Source: Candidatus Omnitrophota bacterium (GTDB taxonomy: Bacteria > Omnitrophota > Gorgyraeia > Zapsychrales > Fredricksoniimonadaceae). From it: a stretch of 48,734 nt of DNA. The stretch lies in the NCBI GenBank assembly GCA_015233165.1, contig JADFYF010000007.1, positions 1-48,734 of the forward strand, read 5' to 3'. This document shows, one piece after another, positions 24,992 to 34,266 of this stretch. The notes beneath the pieces are model-generated. The model did not search any database, was not told the origin of the DNA, and was given only the letters and a program-made list of their open reading frames with translations. The first letter of the stretch is position 1. Each line of letters begins with the position of its first letter. The position numbers and the translations under genes were made by a program.

Positions 24992-25549
24992 ATGAATACA
25001 ACGATTGCGCAGGATAAAGCTCAACTTTTGGATATTTTAAAGAAGGAGGCTTTCTTTAAGGGGAAGTTTATTCTTTCTTCGGGAAAGGAAAGTAATTTCT
25101 ATTTAGATGCCCGATTGGTGTCTTTAAGCGCTGCCGGAGCCTATTTAACGGGACGCATTATGCTCGATATGGTTAAGAATGATAAGATCGACGCTATTGG
25201 AGGGCCAACCCTCGGAGCTGATCCCATGGTGGGAGCCATTGCCTCTTTAAGTTATCAATCCCAAAAACCTATTCCCACCTTCATCATTCGTAAGACGCCT
25301 AAAGCTCACGGTAAAGGGCAGCAAGTTGAGGGACCGGCATTAAAAGAAGGCTCTACGGTGGTGATTATCGACGATGTGGCAACGACCGGTAAGGCGTTTC
25401 TGGAATCCATTGAAGTTCTACAAAAAATGAATGTCAATATTAAGAAGGCAATTTGCATCATCGATCGTGGTGAAGGGGCCAGAGAAGCTTTAGCGAAACA
25501 CAACGTCCCGATGGAACCGATATTTACAATCGACCAATTCCTATCATGA
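24992..25549 (+). CDS. pyrE: Orotate phosphoribosyltransferase
   Basis: 185 residues. The PRPP loop is STVVIIDDVATTGKAFLES (VVIIDDVATTGKA), preceded by GGPTLGADPMVGAIA, KAHGKGQQVEGP and an N-terminal KFILSSGKESNFYLDAR. The order fits OPRTase, which makes OMP from orotate in pyrimidine synthesis. maf starts inside its stop. The upstream region has a weak ribosome-binding site (GAGAAAG). Confidence 0.93.
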   Translation: MNTTIAQDKAQLLDILKKEAFFKGKFILSSGKESNFYLDARLVSLSAAGAYLTGRIMLDMVKNDKIDAIGGPTLGADPMVGAIASLSYQSQKPIPTFIIRKTPKAHGKGQQVEGPALKEGSTVVIIDDVATTGKAFLESIEVLQKMNVNIKKAICIIDRGEGAREALAKHNVPMEPIFTIDQFLS

Positions 25550-26124
25550 CCCAATTGATTTTGGCATCAGCTTCCCCTCAAAGACGAGATCTGATTAAGA
25601 TTTTAGGTCTTCCGTTTATCGTTTCTCCCAGCCAGGCTCAAGAGCAATCTACTTTAAGTCGTGGGGTTGTTCATCTGGTTAAACACAATGCGTTTATTAA
25701 GGCGTCGGATGTGGCCAGTCGTTTTAAATCCGGGTTTGTTATCGGCTGTGACACCGTCGTGTTCTCTCACAAAAAACGTTTGATTCTAAAACCTAGGGAT
25801 TATAAAGAGGCTAAAAAGAATCTATTAGAGTTGATGGAGAAACCCCATTGGGTCTACTCAGGAATCGTTGTTATTGATGCGAAAACCAAGAAGGCTGTGG
25901 TGGATTATGAAAAGACCAAGGTTTTCATGAAGCCATTATCGTCGCAGGAGATTGATCGTTATCACAAGAAGGTTTACCCCATGGATAAGGCCGGCGGATT
26001 TGATATCGAGGGTAAGGGAGCCATGTTTATTTATCGTATTGAAGGTTGTTATTTTAATGTCGTCGGTTTGCCCCTGGCTAAATTAAGTCAGATGTTAAAG
26101 AAGTTTCACGTTGAGGTGATATGA
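25546..26124 (+). CDS. maf: Maf family nucleoside triphosphate pyrophosphatase
   Basis: 192 residues. The family signature ASASPQRRDLIKILG opens the protein, and the active-site region GCDTVVFSHKK and YEKTKVFMKPL are present. Maf hydrolyses non-canonical nucleotides and dTTP/UTP, and is linked to septum control in Bacillus. It overlaps pyrE by four bases and the DUF192 gene by four bases (ATGA), so the three are translationally coupled. Confidence 0.92.
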   Translation: MTQLILASASPQRRDLIKILGLPFIVSPSQAQEQSTLSRGVVHLVKHNAFIKASDVASRFKSGFVIGCDTVVFSHKKRLILKPRDYKEAKKNLLELMEKPHWVYSGIVVIDAKTKKAVVDYEKTKVFMKPLSSQEIDRYHKKVYPMDKAGGFDIEGKGAMFIYRIEGCYFNVVGLPLAKLSQMLKKFHVEVI

Positions 26125-26570
26125 AAAGAATCGTTGGGTTTTTTTTGTTCTGGATTCCCGCCTTCGCGGGAATGATATTCTTGACGAGTCCCTTGGCTTA
26201 TGCAGCATCTGCTTGTGTGAAAGATGTTTGTGTGAAGGTGGAGGTTGTCAGATCGTCGGAGGATATGAGACGAGGGTTGCAGGGAAGGGAAGGGTTGGCG
26301 GATCATCAAGGGATGCTCTTTGTTTTTGAATCGGAGGATATTCAGCGATTTTGGATGAAGGATATGAAGTTTGCGATTGATATGCTTTGGATCGATGCTT
26401 CGAATCGTATTGTCAGCATTGCCTCTTCTGTTGCCCCTTGCCAAAAGGATCCTTGTGAGGTGTATGCATCGTCACAGAAAGCTCTTTATGTGTTGGAAAT
26501 ACCTGCTGGTTTTTCGTTGAAGAATAACCTTAGAATGGGTGATGTATTTCAATTTAAGGATATAAATTAA
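26121..26570 (+). CDS. DUF192 family secreted protein
   Basis: 149 residues. Residues 1-31 are a signal peptide whose core (FFLFWIPAFAGMIFL) is partly encoded by a hairpin repeat at 26154-26173. The mature part has the DUF192 signature RGLQGREGL, GMLFVFESEDIQRFWMKDM and DMLWIDASNRIV. Function of the family is not known to me. Four Cys in the mature part (CVKDVC, CQKDPC) could form disulphides. It overlaps maf and the histidine kinase at both ends. Confidence 0.85.
   Translation: MKRIVGFFLFWIPAFAGMIFLTSPLAYAASACVKDVCVKVEVVRSSEDMRRGLQGREGLADHQGMLFVFESEDIQRFWMKDMKFAIDMLWIDASNRIVSIASSVAPCQKDPCEVYASSQKALYVLEIPAGFSLKNNLRMGDVFQFKDIN
26154..26173. repeat. Hairpin repeat ATTCCCGC...GCGGGAAT inside the signal peptide
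   Basis: ATTCCCGC (26154-26161) and GCGGGAAT (26166-26173) around CTTC, translated as part of WIPAFAG. Its sequence resembles the T-type arm of palindromic copy D (CTGGATTCCCG...CGGGAATGACA), so it may be a solitary half-element. Confidence 0.8.
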
Positions 26571-27418
26571 TGACCTTTCTTGTTGCTGTAGGAATTATGG
26601 CTCTTTTTGCCTGTGTGGTTCAGCTCTTGAAGGAGAATCGTCGGCTTTATAAGGATAATCTACAAAAGACTCAGAAATTAGAAGCCACTATCAAGGAACT
26701 TAAGGCGGCTCAGATTAAGCTTTTAGAAAGCGGGAAGACCTCAGCCTTGGCCTCATTGAGCGCCGGTATTCTGCATCAGATCAGTCAGCCGATCACAGCG
26801 ATTCATGGGTTTATCCGATTCATGAAGAAGGAAATGAAGCCTGAGGATGTGTTTTATAAACCTGTCATGATGATGGATGAGCAATCGACCTATATTCGAG
26901 ATATGCTTGAGAATTTAATGGAGTTGGTTCGCCATCGGAAGATTCAGAAAGACGCGGTGGATGTCAATAGTGTTCTGGCTAAGGCGATGAATTTGTTGAG
27001 TGATGAATTGCGTATTCGTCGAGTAGGGTGGGATATGCAGATGGAAGAGGAACTTCCTGAAGTGTTTGCCGATCCGTTGCATCTGCAACAGGTCTTTATG
27101 AATATGACGGTCAATGCCATGGAAGCGTTAAGTGAAAAAGCGGCAGGCCTCACGAGAACGCTGGAAGTATCCACCGAGTGGGATAAAGAAAAAAAAATGG
27201 TTATCGTCCGTTTTAAAGATAACGGTTCTGGTATTGATCCTGAGGAACAAAAAAGAATCTTTGATCCTTTTTTCTCGACGAAGGAGAAGGGCTCTGGTGT
27301 GGGATTGGCTCTGTGTCATGATTTGATTGTTGAGCATGGAGGAAGAATTGAAGTGGCTAGTAGTCCAGAGGGAACGGTCTTTAGTATTTACCTGCCTTGT
27401 TTGGTGAAGGCGGTTTAA
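26570..27418 (+). CDS. Membrane-anchored sensor histidine kinase
   Basis: 282 residues with one N-terminal membrane helix (residues 2-20), a coiled linker (30-60), a HisKA dimer domain with phosphoacceptor His 69 in GILHQISQPITAI, then a HATPase domain with N box MNMTVNAMEAL, G1 DNGSGIDPE and F/G2 FDPFFSTKEKGSGVGL. The H box is of the FixL/DctB HQ/EISQPL kind. There is no periplasmic sensor, so it probably senses from the cytoplasm or membrane. It overlaps the DUF192 gene (TAATG) and precedes a single receiver protein, the likely cognate partner. Confidence 0.92.
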   Translation: MTFLVAVGIMALFACVVQLLKENRRLYKDNLQKTQKLEATIKELKAAQIKLLESGKTSALASLSAGILHQISQPITAIHGFIRFMKKEMKPEDVFYKPVMMMDEQSTYIRDMLENLMELVRHRKIQKDAVDVNSVLAKAMNLLSDELRIRRVGWDMQMEEELPEVFADPLHLQQVFMNMTVNAMEALSEKAAGLTRTLEVSTEWDKEKKMVIVRFKDNGSGIDPEEQKRIFDPFFSTKEKGSGVGLALCHDLIVEHGGRIEVASSPEGTVFSIYLPCLVKAV

Positions 27419-27432
27419 TCGAAGGAGGGGGC

Positions 27433-27822
27433 ATGAGTTCAACTACAACAAACCCTATTAAGATTCTTGTTGTTGACGATAAAAAGGTTATTCAGGATTT
27501 TTTTGATTTCACCTTAGGATATTACGGCCATCAGATTACCGTGGTGCATAATCCCAAGGAGGTTGTCGGACTGATTAAGGAAAAAACTTTTGATATCGTC
27601 TTTCTGGATATGGTGATGCCCGAGAGAAGTGGAATAGAGGTTCTTAAAGATATTAAGTCTGAGTCCCCTCATCTGCCTGTTGTGATGATGAGTGGATATT
27701 CTGTTCAAGAACAAAAGGATGAAGCTGTTCGTTTAGGAGCTCAGGGCTGCTTGAAGAAACCTTTTGAATTAGAAGATATCAGATTGGTGATTAAGCAGGT
27801 TATTAATAGGGATGTTTCTTAA
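27433..27822 (+). CDS. Single-domain response regulator receiver
   Basis: 129 residues from the ATG at 27433, with GAAGGAGG ten bases upstream. Receiver acidic pair D15-D16 in ILVVDDKK, phosphoacceptor D59 in IVFLDMVMP, Ser in MMSGYS and Lys in LKKPFE. There is no DNA-binding or catalytic domain, so it acts by protein contact, CheY-like. The frame is open 36 bases upstream, but that is kinase sequence. The following membrane protein gene starts around its stop. Confidence 0.93.
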   Translation: MSSTTTNPIKILVVDDKKVIQDFFDFTLGYYGHQITVVHNPKEVVGLIKEKTFDIVFLDMVMPERSGIEVLKDIKSESPHLPVVMMSGYSVQEQKDEAVRLGAQGCLKKPFELEDIRLVIKQVINRDVS

Positions 27823-27832
27823 AAGGATTTTC

Positions 27833-29314
27833 ATGCCTTGGATTTCTTTGGTTGTTCTGTTGTCTATTGTTTCTCGCCTACCGCAGTTACTATCTCCTTA
27901 TTTGCATTTAGATGGTGATGAATGCGTCTTGGGTTTGATGGCTCAGCATATGGCTGCAGGTAAAGATTTTCCTTTTTATTACTGGGGACAAGGTTACGGT
28001 TTTTCATGGCTTACCAGCGGTGCTATAGCGATAGCTTTAAAGACTTTTGGAGTAAGCGTGCTTTCTGTCAAAATTCCTATGTTCTTATTATGGACTTTAG
28101 GTTGTGTGTTTTTCTATTGTGCCTTGGCTCAATGGACTGCTGCCGTTTATGCCTTCTGGATAACATGTCTTTTAGTGTTTTCTTCCTCTTGGATGGTTTG
28201 GTCTACCATGGCCTATATATATACCAGCGGCTTTATCTTTTCTTGTCTTTTATTTCTATTATTGTCCAAGCTTAACAGTTTTAAGGGAAAACAAATTTAT
28301 ATTTGGATAGGCGTTGTTCTGGGAGCTCTTTTCTTTTCTCAACCTTTGTTCTTAATCATTATTGTTGCGTTAATAGCATACACATTTAAGAAGCATGCAG
28401 GATTAAAAGATGTTTTTATGGGCGTTCTTGGTTTTACAGGAGTATTTATTCTGGCTAAGATCATGGCGCTCATTCAGGGGAACACAGATTTCTGGAAACC
28501 TGTTGTTTTTAAGCCAGATAATGTTTTTCATTCTTTTTCTATTTTATGGCAGAGAGTTTACGGGGGGGTATCTCAAATTTCTGACAATATTGATTGGGCT
28601 GCGGGTTGGGCCACAAAACTTTGGTGTCTGGTGTTTGTTGTTTGTTTGGTGGGATATTGTGTTGATTTACTAAAAGGCAGAGTTAATAAGCTATCGACGG
28701 TGTTTCTCGTTAGTATTATTTTTGTTTTGGGAGTTACATTTATCCTTAACAAAGACATTTATGGAGACAGATACTTTCTTCCTTTGAGTTTGGTTTTGAT
28801 TATGTGGGTTGGTATCCAAGGTTTTGATTGGTTAAAGAGATATTCTTTTTTAAAACCCATTTTAGGTCTTGTTATTGGTGTTTTTATTGTTTTAGGATTT
28901 TTTACAAGCCTTAATGCCAGACTCTTCTATCGCAGTGATCCAAAATCATCTACCGAAGTTCCGGAAATGCAGAAGATTTCCAAGGTCATAGAGTTCTTGG
29001 ACTCGTATGGCATAAAGCACGTATTTTCTATTGATGACGATTTGTCTTGGAAGGTTTTGTTTTTTAGTCGAGAACGGATTATTGTGCGATGGATGAACAT
29101 GAAAGCCCGTCAGCCCCTCTATCCTTTGATGGTAGATCAAGCCTATCTGAACGGTGAACGGACAGCCTTGGCAGGGAATGCCATCGACGAGAAAGCCGCC
29201 TTGATGATCGTTGCCCCCGAAGGAAGAACGGTGATTCTAGCAGACCAGTATTTTGTCCAGCTAGCGCCTACTCAAGAAATGGTTGTCGATAAGATGGGAT
29301 TTCAGTTTAACTAA
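27833..29314 (+). CDS. GT39-like polytopic membrane glycosyltransferase
   Basis: 493 residues from ATG 27833 (MPWISLVVLLSIVSRL), with AAAGGA upstream; an ATG at 27812 inside the receiver gene is the alternative. About ten or more membrane helices. The loop after the first helix reads LHLDGDECVLGLMAQHMAAG, the acidic motif (DGDE) at the place of the catalytic Asp of ArnT/PMT-type GT-C enzymes. It probably transfers sugar from polyprenyl phosphate. A C-terminal periplasmic part (from about residue 390) contains EGRTVILADQYF. Substrate is unknown. First gene of the glycan locus. Confidence 0.8.
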   Translation: MPWISLVVLLSIVSRLPQLLSPYLHLDGDECVLGLMAQHMAAGKDFPFYYWGQGYGFSWLTSGAIAIALKTFGVSVLSVKIPMFLLWTLGCVFFYCALAQWTAAVYAFWITCLLVFSSSWMVWSTMAYIYTSGFIFSCLLFLLLSKLNSFKGKQIYIWIGVVLGALFFSQPLFLIIIVALIAYTFKKHAGLKDVFMGVLGFTGVFILAKIMALIQGNTDFWKPVVFKPDNVFHSFSILWQRVYGGVSQISDNIDWAAGWATKLWCLVFVVCLVGYCVDLLKGRVNKLSTVFLVSIIFVLGVTFILNKDIYGDRYFLPLSLVLIMWVGIQGFDWLKRYSFLKPILGLVIGVFIVLGFFTSLNARLFYRSDPKSSTEVPEMQKISKVIEFLDSYGIKHVFSIDDDLSWKVLFFSRERIIVRWMNMKARQPLYPLMVDQAYLNGERTALAGNAIDEKAALMIVAPEGRTVILADQYFVQLAPTQEMVVDKMGFQFN

Positions 29315-29333
29315 TACCTATGAGGTTTCTTTA

Positions 29334-30587
29334 ATGATATTTAGAAAGTTTTGTATTTCTCAACGACCATATCCGTGGGTGATTACAGTATCAATGATTT
29401 TAGGATTTTTATTAGCGCCAGTAATATTTTCTAATATTAAAAATATTTCGAATGCATTTATCTCCCGTGTAGACAGAAAGACAACCCCTGAACCTTTGTA
29501 TGGATTCTTGCAACCGTTTAGTTATAATAGTGCTTTCTGGGATATGAGTTTTGCCTTAGATTTTGCAGGAGTCTATTACAGAGCTAAGAATTTTGATAGA
29601 GGGGATATTTATACGAATAGGAATTATGATATCTTAGGAAGACCTCTTTTGTATTCGCCCATCATATGCTATTTGTATAGTAAAACCTTCTGTAAGCTTC
29701 CTTATTCAACAGCCGTTTTATTTCATATATTCTTTCAATGCATTCTTTTGTTAATAGCAACTTACCTGGTTTTGAGGTACTACAAATTAGAGTTATTGAT
29801 TATTCCTTTTATATTAATTTATTCTATTCTTTTGTTTTTAACTCCCGTTGGTCTTTCTTGGTTTGAACGAGGACAATTTGAAATATATCCAGCTTTAGCT
29901 ATTTTGTTTTTCATGTTTGCTGTCCAAGAATCCAAGGGCTATGCTTTTGTAATCTCAGCCATCTTTGCATCCCTTAAATGGACCTTAGCCCCATTTTTTA
30001 TTCAGGCCTTTGTGATTTATTTCTTTTTATCCAGGGATAAGGATAAAATAAAATTTTGTCTCATGTTCGCCGCTGTTATTGTGTTGACCTTGGTATTCTT
30101 CCCTTATTATTTAAAAGATTACCTAACGATCCTTACCCAAGCCCAATCTTTTTCAGCTGAAGGAATTTCCTTGGTTAGTAGAATGCCTTCCTATGTCATA
30201 TCCTTGATTCCTTTGATCACCTTAGGCGTTTATTTAATACCTCTTTGTTTGAATTATAAACGAATAAAATCTCATAATACTTTCTTACCTTATATGACGA
30301 GTTTAGTTACTATTAATATGTTGTTACCTTCCATTACCTATGAATATAGAATTGTTTGTTTAATTGGATTTCTTCCAATGACTATTCCTTGGGTTATTAA
30401 ATATAAAGAGGATAGGCTGTTTCAAATTGAATTTATAAGTTTATTGACAATATTTATGTTTGTTGCTTTCCACGGATTTTGGATGATTAGTGAAAGTTTT
30501 CCACCAATGGAATATATGATTTCTGCTTATTTTGCCTTTTATCTGGCTATCTCCACAATTTGTATTCCACGTTTAATGCCTAATTAG
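29334..30587 (+). CDS. Polytopic membrane glycosyltransferase-like protein (DUF2029/GT87-like)
   Basis: 417 residues from ATG 29334, with GAGG nine bases upstream. About nine to ten membrane helices. The extracellular loop FYNSAFWDMSFALDFAGVYYRAKN (part: DFAGVYYRAKNFDRG) and WFERGQFEIYPALAILFF resemble mannosyltransferase-type GT87/DUF2029 proteins (D in the first loop, GQ motif). The assignment is a structural guess. The gene is more AT-rich than the flanks and runs tail-to-tail, two bases from the epimerase. Confidence 0.65.
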   Translation: MIFRKFCISQRPYPWVITVSMILGFLLAPVIFSNIKNISNAFISRVDRKTTPEPLYGFLQPFSYNSAFWDMSFALDFAGVYYRAKNFDRGDIYTNRNYDILGRPLLYSPIICYLYSKTFCKLPYSTAVLFHIFFQCILLLIATYLVLRYYKLELLIIPFILIYSILLFLTPVGLSWFERGQFEIYPALAILFFMFAVQESKGYAFVISAIFASLKWTLAPFFIQAFVIYFFLSRDKDKIKFCLMFAAVIVLTLVFFPYYLKDYLTILTQAQSFSAEGISLVSRMPSYVISLIPLITLGVYLIPLCLNYKRIKSHNTFLPYMTSLVTINMLLPSITYEYRIVCLIGFLPMTIPWVIKYKEDRLFQIEFISLLTIFMFVAFHGFWMISESFPPMEYMISAYFAFYLAISTICIPRLMPN

Positions 30588-30589
30588 AT

Positions 30590-31606
30590 TTAATGACTTG
30601 GAGATTTGATCCAGGAGGGGGGGAGGAGTTTATGAATTTCAATGGCTTCAAACTCTGAGCTTTTTCTAGCCCCAACTTTTTTAGCCCACGACGCCATTGA
30701 AGAAACACCTTCTTCAAGGGGAACAGATTGCTGAGGATTAAAAAATTTCTTAACCTTGCTATGATCTGCATAAGCATGTTTGACTTCATTTCTTTCTTCA
30801 ACATGGCGTATTTTTGTTTTTGATTTCATAACTTTGTTGACAGTTTGAGCAAGTTGATTAACCGTATAAGGTTGATCAGCCCCTACGTTAAAGGTTTCAC
30901 CATAGCAAGCAGGAGATTCAATGGATTTGGCGATCAGTGGAGCAACATCAGAAATATAGCTAAAGGCTCTTGTTTGTTCTCCATCGCCAAAGATGACCAA
31001 GGGCTTATTCTGCATAATATTATTCATAAAAATACCAATGACGTTGCGATATTTATCCCCAATATTCTGATTCTCACCATAAACATTATGTGGGCGAAAG
31101 ATAATATAATTAAGGCCAAACATTTTATGACTAGCTTTGAGTTCTAACTCGACAGCAAATTTAGCAATTCCATAGGAATCTTCAGGACTGGGAACAAGAT
31201 CTTCCTTCATAGGTGTCTGATTCTCTCCATAAACAGCAATAGAAGAGGTGAAGACGAAACATTTAACGTTGTTTTTGACAGATTCATTAATGAGATTGAC
31301 GGAGCCAATCACATTATTCGTATAATTAAATCGTTTGATAAAATGACTTAAACCCTCAGCCGCATAGGCTGCTAGGTGAAAGACGTAGTCAAATTGGTGT
31401 TTCTTGAACAGTTCCGAAAGTAAGGGGGCATCAGTGATGCTGCCGTGTACAAATTCAGCCTTGGGAGGAATATTATCCTTAAATCCACCGCTTAAATCGT
31501 CGAGAATGACGACAGTGTAACCGATATTAAGTAATTCTTGAGCTACGTGAGAGCCGATAAATCCAGCTCCTCCAGTAACTAAGATATTTCCTTTAGATGC
31601 GCTCAT
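30590..31606 (-). CDS. NAD-dependent sugar-nucleotide epimerase
   Basis: 338 residues, short-chain dehydrogenase/epimerase fold. The Rossmann motif is ILVTGGAGFIGSHVAQELL. Catalytic residues are S-S in VFTSSIAVYGENQ and YxxxK in DSYGIAKFAVE. FRPHNVYGENQN and the domain after GETFNVGADQPYT match UDP-glucose or UDP-GlcNAc 4-epimerase-type proteins (GalE/WbpP). The exact substrate cannot be told. It overlaps the next GT2 gene (minus strand) by four bases, an operon that supplies sugars for the glycan locus. Confidence 0.88.
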   Translation of the reverse strand: MSASKGNILVTGGAGFIGSHVAQELLNIGYTVVILDDLSGGFKDNIPPKAEFVHGSITDAPLLSELFKKHQFDYVFHLAAYAAEGLSHFIKRFNYTNNVIGSVNLINESVKNNVKCFVFTSSIAVYGENQTPMKEDLVPSPEDSYGIAKFAVELELKASHKMFGLNYIIFRPHNVYGENQNIGDKYRNVIGIFMNNIMQNKPLVIFGDGEQTRAFSYISDVAPLIAKSIESPACYGETFNVGADQPYTVNQLAQTVNKVMKSKTKIRHVEERNEVKHAYADHSKVKKFFNPQQSVPLEEGVSSMASWAKKVGARKSSEFEAIEIHKLLPPSWIKSPSH

Positions 31607-32355
31607 AGATTATTGTTTTTAACAATGTAGATTTTTTGTCGGTAGATTCCAACCTTGTGCAGAATGTAAAGACCAACCGTACGTAAGATACTTAACCCAT
31701 AGACAACACCTTTGCTAAAAGGCATTTGAGAATTTTCTTCATTATAACGGGTAGGATGCGGAACTTCTCCAATTTTATATTTTCGGATAGCTCCTTGAAT
31801 GATGATATCCGTATCAAAATCAAATTTCTCAGATAATAAATCTAATGGGATTTCACTTAAGAATTTAGCAGAATAAGCCCTAAAGCCATTGTGGTAGTCG
31901 GTAATGTGGCTTTCAAAAACAGTATTCTCAAGCCAGGTCAGGAATCGATTAGGAATAAACTTCCAGATAGGCATTCCTTGCTTGAGAACATCTCCTAAGA
32001 TCATTCGAGTTCCTGTAACAAGGTCACACTTTTCTTGAACGATTTTATCAACAAAGGCAGAGACGAGAGAAGGATCGTATTGATTATCTCCATGAACCAA
32101 GACAACAAGATCGGCGTTTCTTTTCAAAGCTTCTTGATAACCCGTTTTTTGAGCGCCACCATACCCTCGATTTTGAGGATGGACAATAACGGTGCAACCT
32201 AATTCGCGTCCAACTTGCGCGGTAGTATCTTTACTTCCATCATCAACAACAATAATTTCATCGTAGGAATGAGGGGTAATGGCAGCAACTGTCTTTTTTA
32301 AGACGGGAGCTACATTGTACGCGGGCATGATAATAATAACTTTAGCCTTACTCAT
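31603..32355 (-). CDS. GT2 family, polyprenyl-phosphate glycosyltransferase
   Basis: 250 residues, dolichol-phosphate-mannose-synthase type. GT-A motifs are IIMPAYNVAPVLKKT, IIVVDDGSKDTT, LVVLVHGDNQYDP (the metal DXD is replaced by HGDNQ) and DYHNGFRAYS. There is no C-terminal membrane domain beyond a possible amphipathic end (LSILRTVGLYILHKVGIY). Such enzymes make polyprenyl-P-sugar donors for GT-C enzymes, many of which lie beside it. It overlaps the epimerase gene. Confidence 0.87.
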   Translation of the reverse strand: MSKAKVIIIMPAYNVAPVLKKTVAAITPHSYDEIIVVDDGSKDTTAQVGRELGCTVIVHPQNRGYGGAQKTGYQEALKRNADLVVLVHGDNQYDPSLVSAFVDKIVQEKCDLVTGTRMILGDVLKQGMPIWKFIPNRFLTWLENTVFESHITDYHNGFRAYSAKFLSEIPLDLLSEKFDFDTDIIIQGAIRKYKIGEVPHPTRYNEENSQMPFSKGVVYGLSILRTVGLYILHKVGIYRQKIYIVKNNNL

Positions 32356-32468
32356 GATTTTCTTTCAATTTTTCTGGGGATATTGATTTCTAACCTAAAC
32401 ATACAACCCAGTGCGAGAGTATAATTTGTCATCTTTAAACTTACAAGGATTTTTGATGAAAAAAGTCT

Positions 32469-34220
32469 TTATTGATTATGCTGAAGATGGTTATAAAGAA
32501 ATTGTAAGTAATATTCAATCTTTTCTTTAGGTTCAAAATTTAAATCCTTACTTCTAAGGGCTAAGGCGAAAGCTTCAGGGTATTTCCCTTGTTTTAAGTC
32601 ATTATCCGCAGCAAGAAAGTAAGCATCGGCCTCTTTTTCCGTTGAACCAATTAAAAGATAGGCGCTGGCATAGAAGGATCGTTGTATTAATTGGACATGT
32701 AAAGCTGAGTCTGGAAAATCAGTTCCAAGTTTAATAAAAATGATGGGTTGATGAAGGGGTAAAAGGTCGTCAGCAAAAATTCGTTTTCCAAAAGCATCTC
32801 TGATGCCATACCCATCTTCTCGGGCACGAGTTTCACTGTGTTCCGTATCAAAATAGACATCCTGGGGATAAAGAGAAGATAATTCGTTATTTTCATAATG
32901 TAAACCGGCATAGTTTCCGAACAGCAGAGCATGTTTTTGATTCAAATAGATATTCGTAGCAATGGAAGAGGTGGGGATGATGTTTGAATGAGGATATTTT
33001 AAAGATACGTCATTTTGGAGTTTAATAATATCTTGACTTAAGGCTGCTACTTTAGGAAGGTACAGGATATGTTGGAGCATACAGAAAGAAGTAAAGGCAA
33101 TAATAAAAATGATCGCTGTTGGCTTGTATCGGGGAGAGTGATGGATTGTTTTAAGATAAAATAAAAGAAAAATAGAACTAAATAGGCTTAGGCCGGGAAG
33201 CAGATAGTGAAGGGAAAAATGTTTGGCTGTGGCGGCATATTGCAACAGCGTTCCTAAACAGGCTGTCCACAAGAAAAGTGTCAGACGGTCTTTGTGATTT
33301 TTAATGAGTTGTTTTGAGGACCAGATAAATAGTCCTATTGAAAGCAAAACGAAGAACCAGTAGTGAGAGGAGATTTCTAGAATATTAGGAAAAAATTCGG
33401 ACCAGTTAATAAAACCAAGAGGGCCGGAACCGTAATGTCCCGTGTGAACAGAGTAGTCCTTAATAGATTGGAGTAAAACAGGATATTGGTGGATGACTGG
33501 GAAGGTTCCCAGGACAAAGGCTGTTATAAATCCGGCTAGAAACAAGATTTTTGTTTTCCAGGGAGTAATCAATAAGCCGCAAAGAACTAGAGGGAGAAAG
33601 GTTAATTTGGTAGCAAATCCAAGTCCACAAACTAACCCTAGAGATAGAATGGCTGAAAGTCTTTTTTTAGGTGTATCGGCAAAGTAAAGCTTAAGAAAAT
33701 ATAAATTATAAAGACATGAAATAACAACAAGCACGCATTCGGCGCCAATATTGGTGATGACAGGAATCACAGGAAGCTGTGTCTCAAAGCCTCGTAGAAA
33801 GAAGAAACTTAAGAAAGGTAATTGTGTCAAAATAGCTGCTATTTTATCTTGAGACTGACGATATACATAAACGGCAAGGTAGATGGAAGCAATCGTGAAG
33901 AAAAGAATGAGCACAAGGTAGGTGGTATAGAGATAGAATTCGGGATGTAATAGCACCTCATGGATTGTCTGGGAGCTGTTGTGTCCTATATTCAGAAGAC
34001 GAATGATCCATAAAATTAGAATTTGAAGAGGAGTTCCTGGATTGTCGAGAAAGGTAGGTGTAAGACCCTTAACCATATGAAGAGCATTAAATAGGTAAAG
34101 ATACGAGGGATCACAATTGAGCCAAAAAGGACCTGCTGCAAACCTTGATAAAAGAAAGACAATCCCTGTTAGTAGGGGAATGATGAATAAAATACTATAA
34201 GGAAGAAGGTTGGAAAACAT
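32469..34220 (-). CDS. Polytopic GT-C-like membrane protein with helical C-terminal tail (paralogue 1)
   Basis: 583 residues. About ten to twelve membrane helices (residues 8-390), with conserved loop CDPSYLYLFNALHMVKGLTPTFLDNPGTPLQ (key CDP, NALHMVKG and NPGTPLQ), a possible GT-C acidic site. A periplasmic segment (400-510) includes TSSIATNIYLNQKHALLFGN. The tail (from about 520) has EADAYFLAADNDLKQGKYPEAF, a TPR-like helix pair. It is a paralogue of the next gene upstream. Substrate is unknown. 32356-32468 between this gene and the GT2 holds no feature I can support beyond a short open frame (32456-32530). Confidence 0.7.
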   Translation of the reverse strand: MFSNLLPYSILFIIPLLTGIVFLLSRFAAGPFWLNCDPSYLYLFNALHMVKGLTPTFLDNPGTPLQILILWIIRLLNIGHNSSQTIHEVLLHPEFYLYTTYLVLILFFTIASIYLAVYVYRQSQDKIAAILTQLPFLSFFFLRGFETQLPVIPVITNIGAECVLVVISCLYNLYFLKLYFADTPKKRLSAILSLGLVCGLGFATKLTFLPLVLCGLLITPWKTKILFLAGFITAFVLGTFPVIHQYPVLLQSIKDYSVHTGHYGSGPLGFINWSEFFPNILEISSHYWFFVLLSIGLFIWSSKQLIKNHKDRLTLFLWTACLGTLLQYAATAKHFSLHYLLPGLSLFSSIFLLFYLKTIHHSPRYKPTAIIFIIAFTSFCMLQHILYLPKVAALSQDIIKLQNDVSLKYPHSNIIPTSSIATNIYLNQKHALLFGNYAGLHYENNELSSLYPQDVYFDTEHSETRAREDGYGIRDAFGKRIFADDLLPLHQPIIFIKLGTDFPDSALHVQLIQRSFYASAYLLIGSTEKEADAYFLAADNDLKQGKYPEAFALALRSKDLNFEPKEKIEYYLQFLYNHLQHNQ

Positions 34221-34266
34221 TGGCGGTTTCTCGGTAATGCTGAATTATGACGGTTTTTAAATTTAA

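Noticed and set aside
32456-32530. 24-codon plus-strand frame MKKVFIDYAEDGYKEIVSNI... with AAGGA upstream and TATAAT at 32420
   Set aside because: It is short and overlaps the 3' end of a membrane protein gene on the other strand. It could be a truncated gene start, but there is no support beyond the ribosome-binding site.
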